The position numbers and the translations under genes were made by a program. From assembly GCF_032193765.1 (NCBI RefSeq), contig NZ_JAVBIJ010000001.1, forward strand, positions 1 to 64,000: a stretch of DNA of 64,000 bases, given 5' to 3'. This document shows positions 56,016 through 63,951 of the stretch, piece after piece (the stretch's first letter is position 1; each line of letters opens with the position of its first letter). Below the pieces are notes generated by a model. The model did no database searches and was not told the origin of the DNA. It saw only the letters and a program-made list of their open reading frames with translations. The DNA comes from Rhodoferax potami (GTDB taxonomy: Bacteria > Pseudomonadota > Gammaproteobacteria > Burkholderiales > Burkholderiaceae_C).

Positions 56016-56705
56016 ATGGTCTCCAAGTTCAAAGCAACGCGCGCCGTCTTGTTGGCAGGAGTGACCGCTTGGGCTGTGATGGCCCCCTTGGTCGGCGTGC
56101 ACGCGCAAACCGCGTCCACAAATACCGCCACTAAATCCTCCACAGAAAATACGAGGCTGCTTGCCGAATACAGTGCTTGGGCCGGCTCCAAGGCCAATGC
56201 CACGGCGTTGATTACCAGCTTGCAAACAGGCAGCACGGTGACACTGACAGGCTCGGGCACTACTGCATTCACCAGCTTTACGCCCGTCACCGGAAAGCTT
56301 GGCAGTGGCGAGGTGAACATTGCCCTGTCGCTCGCCAAGGCATCTCTGGCCCAGCAGGGTATTACCAATCCCACGCCCGCGCAGCTAAGTGCGGCCTTGA
56401 ATGGCGGGGTGGTGACCTCATCCACTTCCACTACCAGCCTGGCCGGGGTGTTGACCCAACGCCAATCCGGGAGCGGCTGGGGCGAGATTGCACGTAGCTT
56501 AGGCATCAAGCTGGGTGCGGTGGTCAGTGCCAGCAAAACGGACAAATCCAAGGCTGGGACTTCCCACAATGGTCACGCCGAACACCATGTGGGCAGGCCC
56601 GAGCATGACTCCAAGCACGATGACAGCGCGCACAGCAGCCGGAACGCTTCGGGCTCCGGCCATGGCAGTAGCCATGGTGGGACTAGCGGTGGTGGAAAGA
56701 AGTAG
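56016..56705 (+). CDS. Secreted hypothetical protein with His/Gly/Ser-rich tail
   Basis: A 229-residue protein with an N-terminal signal peptide (AVLLAGVTAWAVMAPLVGVHAQ). The middle part has TGSGTTAFTSFTPVTGKLGSGEVNIALSLAKASL shown in part as FTPVTGKLGSGEVNIALSLA and then QQGITNPTPAQLSAALNGG, a pattern I have seen in Comamonadaceae proteins without known function. The last 60 residues are low complexity and rich in His, Ser and Gly (HNGHAEHHVGRPEHDSKHD), which could bind metal. An AGAAGG site precedes the ATG at 56016; the frame is open to 55932. It lies upstream of the Cpx-like genes in the same direction. Confidence 0.82.
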   Translation: MVSKFKATRAVLLAGVTAWAVMAPLVGVHAQTASTNTATKSSTENTRLLAEYSAWAGSKANATALITSLQTGSTVTLTGSGTTAFTSFTPVTGKLGSGEVNIALSLAKASLAQQGITNPTPAQLSAALNGGVVTSSTSTTSLAGVLTQRQSGSGWGEIARSLGIKLGAVVSASKTDKSKAGTSHNGHAEHHVGRPEHDSKHDDSAHSSRNASGSGHGSSHGGTSGGGKK

Positions 56706-56822
56706 CGCGCTCCCTGAAATAAACCGAAACAAACCGCAACCGCCTTGACACCCTGTGTCAGGGCTGCGGCGGCACCATCACGGTCATATTCCAACTACCC
56801 GACAGGGTTCAGAAAGACCGTG

Positions 56823-57308
56823 ATGACCAACTTCTTCCTTCGCAGCCATGCCAAACGTACGCTCATCGGTGCTGTGACCGCCCTGGTGCTGGTCGGTGGC
56901 CTAGCCGCCTGCGGCCATCGCCCGCATGATTTCGGTGCGAACATGAGCGCCGAGCAATACGCCACCCAGCGGGACAAGATGGTCGACAAAGTGGGCGGCA
57001 AACTCGACCTGAACGCCGATCAGAAAAAACTGCTGGCCGTCGTTGGGGACAAGATGTTCGAGCAACGTGCTGCCCTGATCGGCCAGACCAAAGACCCGCG
57101 CGCTGAAATGAAAGCGCTTGTCGCCGGCGACAAGTTTGACGCCGCCCGCGCCCAGGCCCTGATCAACGACAAAACCGCCGCCATCCAGACCAAGAGCCCC
57201 GAAGTCATCGCCGCCATGGCCAACTTCTACAACAACCTGAACTCCACCCAGCAACAAAAGGTGCGTGAGTACATGGATGGTCGCGGTCACTGGTTCAGCC
57301 GGGGCTGA
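56823..57308 (+). CDS. CpxP/Spy-like periplasmic lipoprotein
   Basis: A 161-residue protein with a signal ending in a lipobox (VGGLAACGH, Cys near residue 30). The mature part is helical with two LTxxQ-type motifs (LDLNADQKKLLAVVGDKM and NLNSTQQQKVREYM), the hallmark of Spy/CpxP chaperones. These sense or buffer misfolded envelope proteins and can restrain the sensor kinase. The two-component genes at 57637 and 58335 lie directly downstream. The ATG at 56823 is chosen for the signal peptide. Confidence 0.87.
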   Translation: MTNFFLRSHAKRTLIGAVTALVLVGGLAACGHRPHDFGANMSAEQYATQRDKMVDKVGGKLDLNADQKKLLAVVGDKMFEQRAALIGQTKDPRAEMKALVAGDKFDAARAQALINDKTAAIQTKSPEVIAAMANFYNNLNSTQQQKVREYMDGRGHWFSRG

Positions 57309-57313
57309 GTGTC

Positions 57314-57631
57314 ATGGCGCCGGTCACTCTGAACGCGATTGCCGCACCGTTGCGGGCCTACGGGGCCGTGGTGCTAGAGGGCTACGCTGAGCCCCACGCC
57401 GAAGTCATGGCCCTGGTGTGGGGCCCGCGCTTTGACCGGGAACACGCCCTGCGTCTGTTGGAGCGCCGCCCCGGCTATGTGCCGCAGGTGCTGCACGATG
57501 TGCAAAAGGCGGCCGACCTGTTTGACCGCCTGGCCGATGCCGAGCGCGACCGCCTGCGCAGTCTGATCCTGCGCCACCGCAGCTTGTTGCGCGGTGATGG
57601 CGGGGGTGACAATAGGCCCGCAACCCACTGA
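57314..57631 (+). CDS. Hypothetical protein, 105 aa, within the Cpx-like module
   Basis: Family not recognised. It is a small soluble, mostly helical protein (HALRLLERRPGYVPQVLHDV, ADLFDRLADAERDRLRSLIL). It starts 5 bp after the CpxP-like gene and ends 5 bp before the response regulator, so it is almost certainly in the same transcript. It has no signal peptide, so it would act in the cytoplasm. The helical charged make-up faintly echoes the LTxxQ proteins. Confidence 0.7.
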   Translation: MAPVTLNAIAAPLRAYGAVVLEGYAEPHAEVMALVWGPRFDREHALRLLERRPGYVPQVLHDVQKAADLFDRLADAERDRLRSLILRHRSLLRGDGGGDNRPATH

Positions 57632-57636
57632 CGCCT

Positions 57637-58338
57637 ATGCACCGCATTCTGCTCATCGATGACGACACCCAGCTCGGCGGCCCCCTGGCCGCCTACTTCG
57701 CGCGCTTCGACATGGCGCTGGAGCATTGCCTGCGCCCCAGCGACGGGCTGGCGCGCTTGGCGCAAGGAGGTATCGATGCGGCCATTCTGGATGTAATGTT
57801 GCCCGAGATGGATGGCTTTGCGCTGTGTCGCGCCATCCGCAAAGACAATGACGTGCCCATCATCATGCTCACCGCGCGCGGCGAGGTGATGGACCGGGTA
57901 GTAGGCCTGGAGCTGGGCGCAGACGACTATGTGCCCAAACCCTTTGAGCCGCGTGAGCTGGTAGCCCGGGTGCAAACCGTGCTGCGCCGCCGCGCACCTG
58001 TAGCGCCCAAAGCCGCTGCGGCCGACCCCAACCAGCTGTGCTTTCAGGGGCTGCGCATTGACGTGGACACCCGCACCGTACATCGCCAGGGCGAGGCCAT
58101 TGACCTCACCGGCACCGAGTTCGATTTGCTGCTTCTGCTGGCCCGTGCGCCGGGCAAAGTGTTCAGCCGCGACGATATCTTGAACCAGCTGCGCGGCCAT
58201 GAGGCCGAGCTCTACACCCGCGCGGTGGACATTGTGGTCAGTCGCCTGCGCAAAAAGCTGGAGCCGCTGGACTGCATCAAAACGCTGCGCAACGCCGGCT
58301 ACACACTGGCCCTGGCACCGCGGAGTGCGGCTGCATGA
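57637..58338 (+). CDS. OmpR/CpxR-family response regulator
   Basis: A 233-residue regulator. The receiver domain has the acidic pair LIDDDTQLG, the phosphorylated Asp52 in ILDVMLPEMDG, Thr in MLTARGE and Lys in DYVPKPFEPRE. The C-terminal winged helix (about 135-228) includes DLTGTEFDLLLLLARAPGKV and YTRAVDIVVSRLRKKL. The stop overlaps the start of the sensor kinase by 4 bp. With the CpxP-like gene upstream it is likely an envelope stress regulator. Confidence 0.93.
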   Translation: MHRILLIDDDTQLGGPLAAYFARFDMALEHCLRPSDGLARLAQGGIDAAILDVMLPEMDGFALCRAIRKDNDVPIIMLTARGEVMDRVVGLELGADDYVPKPFEPRELVARVQTVLRRRAPVAPKAAAADPNQLCFQGLRIDVDTRTVHRQGEAIDLTGTEFDLLLLLARAPGKVFSRDDILNQLRGHEAELYTRAVDIVVSRLRKKLEPLDCIKTLRNAGYTLALAPRSAAA

Positions 58339-59735
58339 GCGCTGGGCAAGCGCTGTTGCGCGCCTGCAAAGGCTGGCCCGGTATCCGGGATTGCATCCGT
58401 GTACAGCGCAGCGCCAAACATTTGCTGGCGCATTCGCTGCGCTTCCGGCTGATGGCTCTGTTTGTGATGCTGGCGCTGGCCATGGCCTTTACATTTGTGT
58501 TCGGCATGCAAGCCGCCCTCAGCATGGGCTGGCGCGATGCCGCCAAGCCCCTGGTGGCCGATTACATCGACACCCTGTCCTCTGGACTCGGGAGTCCGCC
58601 CAGCATTGAGCGGGCCCAAGCCCTGACCGAGCGCCTGCCGCTCACCCTGCGCATCAGTGGGCCGCAAGTGAATTGGCGCAGCCATGTTGAGGATTTGTAT
58701 TCCCGCACCGAGGCCCGCGACGGACAGCCGCCTGAAGAAATGCGCTTTTTTGAGCGCACCACCGCCGATGGCCACCGCATCCGCTTCGGCCTGAGCGTGC
58801 AGGCCTGGCACGACCGGCCACGCTACATCGGTTGGGCTACCTTGGCGGTGCTGTTGCTGTTAACAGCGCTGGCCTACCGGCGGGTGCGCCGCATGTTGCG
58901 CCCCTTGGACGACATCCGTGCCGGGGCACAGCGCTTCGGGGCGGGAGACTTTGCCCAAACCATTCCGGTGCGCCGCGCCCATCACCCCGACGAGCTGGGC
59001 GAACTCGCCGCCACCATCAACACCATGGGCGCCGACATCCACCAAATGCTGGAGGCCAAGCGCACCTTGCTGCTGGCCATCAGCCACGAGCTGCGCAGCC
59101 CGCTCACTCGCGCCCGGCTGAACACCGAACTGCTGCCTGAGACGGCCGATGTACAGCCCGGCCGCGATGCGCTGCTGCGCGATCTGGCCCTCATGCGCGA
59201 CCTGGTCACCGATCTGCTGGAAAGCGAGCGCCTAGCCAGCCCGCATGCTGCTCTCCACCGCGAGGCGGTAGATGTGCGCGCGCTGGTGGAAGACGTGGTG
59301 TGTGAGCTGCAAACCGCTCACGCCACAGCAGAGGCTGAAGTTAGCCCCGCCATTGACATGCAGCTGCCCCCGGCCTTGCCCCGCCTGCAGCTGGACCCGA
59401 CCCGCATCCGGCTGCTGGTGCGCAACCTGTTGGATAACGCCTTGCGCCATAGCGCGGGGGCGTCTGTCGCGCCGCAAATCACTGTGCAATGGACGGATGG
59501 GCAGTTGTCGATCGCCGTGCGCGACTTCGGCACCGGTGTGGAGGAGAACCAGTTGCCCAACTTGGGCCAGCCCTTCTTCCGGCCGGATGCGGCCCGCACC
59601 CGCGAAGGTGGTGGCGTAGGCTTGGGCCTTTACCTGTGCCGCCTTGTGGCGCAGGCGCATGGCGGCAGCTTTGCGGTGCGCAATGCCCAGCCGGGCTTGG
59701 CGATTGAAATCGCTCTGCCAGCCGCTACAGTGTGA
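58335..59735 (+). CDS. CpxA-like sensor histidine kinase
   Basis: A 466-residue membrane kinase with two membrane segments (FRLMALFVMLALAMAFTFVF and WATLAVLLLLTALAYR) enclosing a periplasmic domain of about 110 residues. A HAMP linker follows (PLDDIRAGAQRFGAGDFAQT), then the H-box AISHELRSPLTRAR, the N-box NLLDNALRHS and glycine boxes DFGTGVEE and GGGVGLGLYLC. It should phosphorylate the regulator encoded just upstream. Length and order fit CpxA. Confidence 0.93.
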   Translation: MSAGQALLRACKGWPGIRDCIRVQRSAKHLLAHSLRFRLMALFVMLALAMAFTFVFGMQAALSMGWRDAAKPLVADYIDTLSSGLGSPPSIERAQALTERLPLTLRISGPQVNWRSHVEDLYSRTEARDGQPPEEMRFFERTTADGHRIRFGLSVQAWHDRPRYIGWATLAVLLLLTALAYRRVRRMLRPLDDIRAGAQRFGAGDFAQTIPVRRAHHPDELGELAATINTMGADIHQMLEAKRTLLLAISHELRSPLTRARLNTELLPETADVQPGRDALLRDLALMRDLVTDLLESERLASPHAALHREAVDVRALVEDVVCELQTAHATAEAEVSPAIDMQLPPALPRLQLDPTRIRLLVRNLLDNALRHSAGASVAPQITVQWTDGQLSIAVRDFGTGVEENQLPNLGQPFFRPDAARTREGGGVGLGLYLCRLVAQAHGGSFAVRNAQPGLAIEIALPAATV

Positions 59736-59761
59736 GCTGCAGCGCCGGGCGGGCAAGTTTT

Positions 59762-59830
59762 GCTCCGGCGCCCCAGTTGTTTCACTATATTTTTGATAGC
59801 TGCTTGCGCATATTCTGCGGGCGCCGGAGC
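59762..59830 (+). repeat. Dispersed GATAGCTGC-type repeat before the hydrolase gene
   Basis: Outer arms GCTCCGGCGCC (59762-59772) and GGCGCCGGAGC (59820-59830) are exact complements. Between them is TTTCACTATATTTTTGATAG and CTGCTTGCGCATATTC. It fills most of the 100-bp gap after the kinase gene and ends 5 bp before the hydrolase start. Confidence 0.92.
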
Positions 59831-59835
59831 CTGAT

Positions 59836-60552
59836 TTGACTACCAAAACCTTCGTACTGCTCCCCGGCCTGATGTGCGACGCCGCTGTTTGGGCGCCGCA
59901 GGTGCAGGCCTTGTCGGCCACCCACCACTGCATGGTGATGGACTGGGGCCTGACCGACTCGCTCACCGCCATGGCGCAGCAGGTGCTGGCCGTGGCCCCC
60001 GCCACTTTTGCCCTAGCCGGCCACAGCATGGGCGGGCGCGTGGCCCTGGAGGTAATGCGCCTGGCCCCCGAGCGGGTAGAGCGCCTGGCCTTGCTGGACA
60101 CCGGCGTGCATCCCCTAGCTGAGGGTGAAGCCGGCGCCAAAGAAAAAGCCGGCCGCATGGCCCTGCTGTCGCACGCGCAGCGCGCCGGCATGCGGGCCAT
60201 GGGCGCCATGTGGGCTCGCCCCATGGTGCACCCTGCCGTGGTGGGCGGCCCGGTGTTCGCGCAAGTGCTGGCCATGCTGGAGCGCAGCAGCCCCGCCCAG
60301 TTTGCGGCGCAAATCAACGCGCTGCTCACCCGGCCCGACGCCGCGCCGGTGCTGGCCGGCATCACCTGCCCGACGCTGGTGCTCACCGGCCGGCAAGACG
60401 CCTGGAGCCCGCCCGAGCAGCACCAGGCCATGGTGAACGCCATGCACGCCGTGCGCGCCGAGCTGGTGGTGGTGGAGGACTGCGGCCACATGAGCACGAT
60501 GGAGCAGCCCGACGCCGTCAACACCGCATTCGCCCGCTGGCTGGCTGCCTGA
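59836..60552 (+). CDS. Alpha/beta-fold hydrolase
   Basis: A 238-residue hydrolase with a TTG start. The oxyanion region is VLLPGLMCDAAVW, the nucleophile elbow LAGHSMGGRVALEVM (Ser near 74), the acid Asp in LVLTGRQDAWSPPEQ and the His in VVEDCGHMSTMEQP. The substrate is unknown. There is no ATG nearby in frame, and the TTG lies just past the repeat, so the repeat probably replaced the original leader. Confidence 0.88.
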   Translation: MTTKTFVLLPGLMCDAAVWAPQVQALSATHHCMVMDWGLTDSLTAMAQQVLAVAPATFALAGHSMGGRVALEVMRLAPERVERLALLDTGVHPLAEGEAGAKEKAGRMALLSHAQRAGMRAMGAMWARPMVHPAVVGGPVFAQVLAMLERSSPAQFAAQINALLTRPDAAPVLAGITCPTLVLTGRQDAWSPPEQHQAMVNAMHAVRAELVVVEDCGHMSTMEQPDAVNTAFARWLAA

Positions 60553-60676
60553 AAAGTGCCAACTTCGTCGCGGTTCCTGTAACCGTTACAGCACAAAGTT
60601 ACAAGAATCGGGCCCGGAGCGGTAACAATCTCCCCCTCGGCCGGAAAACCCCGGCCTCCCAACACTGAATCTCACC

Positions 60677-61957
60677 ATGTCGACATTTGAAATTGAAGGC
60701 GGCGTGCCCCTGCGAGGCACCATTCGCGCTTCCGGCAACAAAAACGCCATCCTGCCCATGATTGCGGCCTGCATCCTGACGGACCAGGAAGTCATCCTCG
60801 ACAACGTGCCCGACATCATCGACGTGCGCCATATGCTGGACGTGATCGTCGAAATCGGCGGCAAGGTCGAACGCAGCGGCGAGCGCGTCAGCATCCATGT
60901 GGCCAGCGTTCGTACCAGCGAAATCGGCCAGGCCCTGTGCAACAAGGTGCGCACCTCCATCTTGTGTGTGGCCGGCCTCTTGCACCGCACCGGCTCAGCC
61001 CGCCTGTTTCCCCCGGGTGGCGACGTCATCGGCCGCCGCCGCCTGGACACGCACTTTTATGGCCTGCAAAAGCTGGGCGCCAAGGTCAGCATCAATGGTG
61101 TGTACGACTTCACCATGCCCGGCCCGCTGACCGGCGCTGAGCTGTTTTTTGACGAGCCGTCGGTGACCGGCACCGAGCACATCCTCATGGCGGCTGCCGT
61201 AAGCCGCGGCCACACCCTGATCCGCAACGCCGCCTGCGAGCCGCATGTGCAAGACCTGGCCCACCTGCTCAACGCCATGGGCGCCAAGATCAGCGGCATC
61301 GGTACCAATCAGCTCAGCGTGGAAGGCGTGGACTCGTTGCACGGCACTACCTACACCGTGTGCCACGACCACATCGAGGCAGCTTCTTATTTGGCGCTGG
61401 CCGCGGCCACTGGGGGCGAAATCACGGTCGAGGGCACCGACAAGCACGCCTACGGCATGTGCCACCGCGTGTTCGAGACCCTGGGCGTGAAGATTGATTT
61501 GCACGACAAGCACATCTTCCTGTCCGGCAACCAGCGCATGCAGGTCACCCGCGACTTTGACGGCGCCATGCCCGTCATCGGCGACGGCCCATGGCCCCAG
61601 TTCGCCACCGACCAGATGAGCTGCATGATCACCCTGGCCACGCAGGTGGAAGGCAATGTGCTGTTCTTCGAGAAGATGTTTGAGTCGCGCCTGTACTTTG
61701 TGGACAAACTCATCGGCATGGGCGCCGCCGCCGTGGTGTGCGACCCGCACCGCGTGGTCATCAGCGGCAAGAGCCGCCTGCGCGGCACCACCCTGCCAAG
61801 CCCCGACATCCGCGCCGGCATGGCCCTGCTGGGCGCCGCCCTGTGCGCCAGCGGCAAATCCACGGTGCAGAACGCCAACATGATCCAGCGCGGCTACGAA
61901 AAGCTGGACGAAAAGCTGCTCGCCCTGGGCGCACGCATCACCCACAAGCCCAACTGA
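60677..61957 (+). CDS. murA: UDP-GlcNAc 1-carboxyvinyltransferase (MurA type) with Asp at the active-site Cys
   Basis: A 426-residue enolpyruvyl transferase. The Lys-Asn pair of the family is at residues 22-23 (RASGNKNAILP), the Asp of the second active-site block is in FATDQMSCMITLA and the Arg near the end in DIRAGMALLGAAL. The loop that normally holds the catalytic Cys reads FPPGGDVIGRRRLDTHFYGL, so Cys is Asp at residue 116. The same change is known in mycobacterial MurA, where the enzyme works and resists fosfomycin. The gene stands alone, not beside hisG, where I would expect the main murA of beta-proteobacteria, so it may be a second copy. Confidence 0.9.
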   Translation: MSTFEIEGGVPLRGTIRASGNKNAILPMIAACILTDQEVILDNVPDIIDVRHMLDVIVEIGGKVERSGERVSIHVASVRTSEIGQALCNKVRTSILCVAGLLHRTGSARLFPPGGDVIGRRRLDTHFYGLQKLGAKVSINGVYDFTMPGPLTGAELFFDEPSVTGTEHILMAAAVSRGHTLIRNAACEPHVQDLAHLLNAMGAKISGIGTNQLSVEGVDSLHGTTYTVCHDHIEAASYLALAAATGGEITVEGTDKHAYGMCHRVFETLGVKIDLHDKHIFLSGNQRMQVTRDFDGAMPVIGDGPWPQFATDQMSCMITLATQVEGNVLFFEKMFESRLYFVDKLIGMGAAAVVCDPHRVVISGKSRLRGTTLPSPDIRAGMALLGAALCASGKSTVQNANMIQRGYEKLDEKLLALGARITHKPN

Positions 61958-61961
61958 AGGC

Positions 61962-61979
61962 AGCACGCGAAAGCGTGCT
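61962..61979 (+). other. Stem-loop after murA, weak terminator at most
   Basis: AGCACGC pairs with GCGTGCT around GAAA. No T run follows; the dispersed repeat begins at once. Confidence 0.6.
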
Positions 61980-62040
61980 TGCTATCAAATAAAGAGCTGC
62001 TAGCGTATATTTTATAAGTGCTAGCGGCTGATTTGAGAGG
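61979..62040 (+). repeat. Dispersed GATAGCTGC-type repeat after murA
   Basis: TTGCTATCAAATAAAGAGCT, GCTAGCGTATATTTT, AAGTGCTAGCGGC follow the family order. It lies between murA and the PPC-domain gene and ends just before the latter's ATG. Confidence 0.8.
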
Positions 62041-62046
62041 GATTTG

Positions 62047-62457
62047 ATGAAGCCATTTCCTGTTCGCCTCACCCCCGGCCAAGACCTGCGCGCCGCTCTG
62101 GAAGCCGCAGTTCAGGCCCGAAACTGCCGCGCAGCCTTTGTGTTGTCCGGTATCGGCAGCCTGTCCACGGCGGGCATCCGGCTAGCGGGCGCGGCGCAAC
62201 CCACACGGTTGACCGAGAGCATGGAGATCCTCACCCTCTCCGGCACGGTGGCCGCCGGTGGCGACAAGACGGGCTCGCACATGCATATGGCCATTTCCAC
62301 CGCGAATGGGCAGGTGCTGGGCGGGCATGTGGCGCCGGGCTGCATAGTGCTCACCACGGCAGAGGTGCTGCTGGCCCTGCTGCCCGACTGGCAGTTCACC
62401 CGCGAGCCGGACTCGCTCACCGGATACGATGAACTAGTGATTCGCCCCCAGAGTTGA
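62047..62457 (+). CDS. PPC/DUF296-domain protein
   Basis: A 136-residue protein that is almost wholly a PPC domain: VRLTPGQDLRAALEAAV, AAFVLSGIGSLSTAGIRLAG, EILTLSGTVA, SHMHMAISTANGQVLGGHVA. The His residues in SHMHM and GGHV probably hold a metal, as in bacterial PPC proteins. Plant relatives have AT-hook motifs; none is seen here. The bacterial function is not established. ATG 62047 is preferred over an overlapping TTG. Confidence 0.9.
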   Translation: MKPFPVRLTPGQDLRAALEAAVQARNCRAAFVLSGIGSLSTAGIRLAGAAQPTRLTESMEILTLSGTVAAGGDKTGSHMHMAISTANGQVLGGHVAPGCIVLTTAEVLLALLPDWQFTREPDSLTGYDELVIRPQS

Positions 62458-62465
62458 TTTGCTAT

Positions 62466-62515
62466 TTATTTGATAGCTGCTTGCGCAATTTCCGCGTGCG
62501 CCAGAGGCCAATTTC
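62466..62515 (+). repeat. Dispersed GATAGCTGC-type repeat after the PPC gene
   Basis: TTTATTTGATAGCTGCTTGC, GCAATTTCCGCG, GCGCCAGAGGCC match the family order. It fills the first half of the gap before the HTH gene. Confidence 0.88.
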
Positions 62516-62524
62516 TTGCATGAC

Positions 62525-62553
62525 TTGCCTTTGTCTCGTGTTTCATTTACATT
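62525..62553 (+). promoter_or_regulatory. Candidate promoter of the HTH-nucleotidyltransferase pair
   Basis: TTGCCT (62525-62530) and TACATT (62548-62553) are 17 bp apart. The -10 element lies inside the left arm of the palindrome at 62544-62588. The match to the consensus is only moderate. Confidence 0.4.
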
Positions 62554-62588
62554 CAATATTCGCGATTCACGAATATTGAATGTAAATG
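62544..62588. promoter_or_regulatory. Perfect 19-bp inverted repeat covering the start codon
   Basis: CATTTACATTCAATATTCG (62544-62562) and its exact complement at 62570-62588 are separated by CGATTCA. The last three bases are the ATG of the next gene. It may act as operator and as an mRNA hairpin that hides the start. Confidence 0.9.
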
Positions 62589-63266
62589 CAGCTCAAACCC
62601 CAAGACTTCCTGGTAGCTCTCAAGCTCGTGGCTTGGGGTGAGCAGCGCTGGACGTATGCGCGGCTGGCGCAGGAGCTGGGCATTAGCGTGTCTGAGGCGC
62701 ATGCTTGCATCAAGCGGGGGCTGCAGGCGGAGTTGCTGTCGCAAAACTATGCGGTAATTCCGCTGTCCTTGGCGGGTGACATCAATTCGGTAATGAATGC
62801 GCAGGAGCCTGTGGGTATTTACCGGGTCACTCGTAAAAGGGTGCGCCGTTCGGCCTTGCCGGATGGCGATGCACCTGATGACAACGCGGTTCGGCCCCAT
62901 TCACATAACTTGGCCGAATTCGCCTTGCACGGCGCCAAATACGCGTTCCCGGGGGTACGTTTGCCGCTGTCCGTGGGTGTGCCCACCAGCCACAGCGCCC
63001 CAGCGTTTGCCGGTGTATTTGCCCCCGGTAGCTCAGACTTTGTATGGCCGCACCCCAACGGATCGATGCGTGGCGTGGGGGTGGATCCACTGCATCCATC
63101 GGTGCCCTTTGCAGCCATGCAAGATGCCAAACTCTACGAAATGCTGGCACTGTTTGACGCGCTACGCGTGGGCAAGGCGCGCGAAAGGGGCATGGCGCTG
63201 GAACGCCTGCAGGCGCTCATTGACCCTAGCGCGCCCAAGCCCGTGAAGGGACCTGTGTATGGCTAA
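62586..63266 (+). CDS. Helix-turn-helix regulator, likely partner of the nucleotidyltransferase
   Basis: A 226-residue protein. The first 60 residues contain a winged or simple HTH (FLVALKLVAWGEQRWTYARL, AQELGISVSEAHACIKRGLQ). The rest is a region of unknown type (FALHGAKYAFPGVRLPLSVG, KLYEMLALFDALRVGKARER). The start codon lies in a perfect palindrome, which suggests autorepression. It overlaps the nucleotidyltransferase gene by 8 bp. The layout recalls AbiE-type or other regulator-nucleotidyltransferase toxin-antitoxin pairs, but I cannot assign it to a named system. Confidence 0.82.
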   Translation: MQLKPQDFLVALKLVAWGEQRWTYARLAQELGISVSEAHACIKRGLQAELLSQNYAVIPLSLAGDINSVMNAQEPVGIYRVTRKRVRRSALPDGDAPDDNAVRPHSHNLAEFALHGAKYAFPGVRLPLSVGVPTSHSAPAFAGVFAPGSSDFVWPHPNGSMRGVGVDPLHPSVPFAAMQDAKLYEMLALFDALRVGKARERGMALERLQALIDPSAPKPVKGPVYG

Positions 63267-63945
63267 TCCGAATTTAGCCTTGTTGATTGCGATAGCGCAG
63301 GCTATGGGGCCGCTGTGTGAGCAGGTGGTTTTTGTTGGCGGCTGTGCAACGGGGTTGCTGGTGGACGATGTTGATTTGATGGACGTGCGCCCCACGGAAG
63401 ATGTAGACGCCATCGTGGAAGTGGCGTCGTTGTCTGCGTATCACCGGCTGGCAGATCAACTGATGCAACGTGGCTTCAAGCAGTCGATGGCGGACAACAC
63501 GCCCCCGTTTCGCTGGTTCTGGAACCGCATGCAGCTGGACTTGGTTCCCCTGGACGAAAAGGTGTTGGGCTTTGCCAACCCGTGGTACCGGGTGGGATTT
63601 GATGCGGCCTTGTCAGTGGAGTTGGAGGATGGTTTGCTGCTGCGGCATTTGTCGGCGCCTCACTTCTTCGCAACCAAATTCGAAGCATTCAAAGACCGTG
63701 GACAGAACGATGTGTACTTGAGTCACGACCTTGAGGACATCATGACCGTGATGGAAGGGCGTAGCTTGGTAGCGCAGGAAATGGCCGCCGCCGAGGCAGC
63801 AGTGCGCAAACATGTAGGCCAATCAGTGGCGGCACTGCTGAACATGCCAGCCTTCCACAATGCACTACCCGGTTTACTGAGCGACCCGGAGCGTGAGCCA
63901 ATAGTCCGGGCTCGGATGATCCAAATCTCAAAATGGACTAGCTAA
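63259..63945 (+). CDS. Nucleotidyltransferase-fold protein (AbiEii-like)
   Basis: A 228-residue protein with a nucleotidyltransferase active site: VVFVGGCATGLLV gives the Gly-Gly, RPTEDVDAIVEV the paired Asp residues, and MQLDLVPLD a probable third acidic residue. RHLSAPHFFATKFEAFKDRG matches the region after the catalytic core in AbiEii/minimal nucleotidyltransferase proteins. It could nucleotidylate an RNA or protein target. Translation is coupled to the HTH gene by an 8-bp overlap. A toxin role is an inference. Confidence 0.85.
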   Translation: MANPNLALLIAIAQAMGPLCEQVVFVGGCATGLLVDDVDLMDVRPTEDVDAIVEVASLSAYHRLADQLMQRGFKQSMADNTPPFRWFWNRMQLDLVPLDEKVLGFANPWYRVGFDAALSVELEDGLLLRHLSAPHFFATKFEAFKDRGQNDVYLSHDLEDIMTVMEGRSLVAQEMAAAEAAVRKHVGQSVAALLNMPAFHNALPGLLSDPEREPIVRARMIQISKWTS

Positions 63946-63951
63946 CTCATC

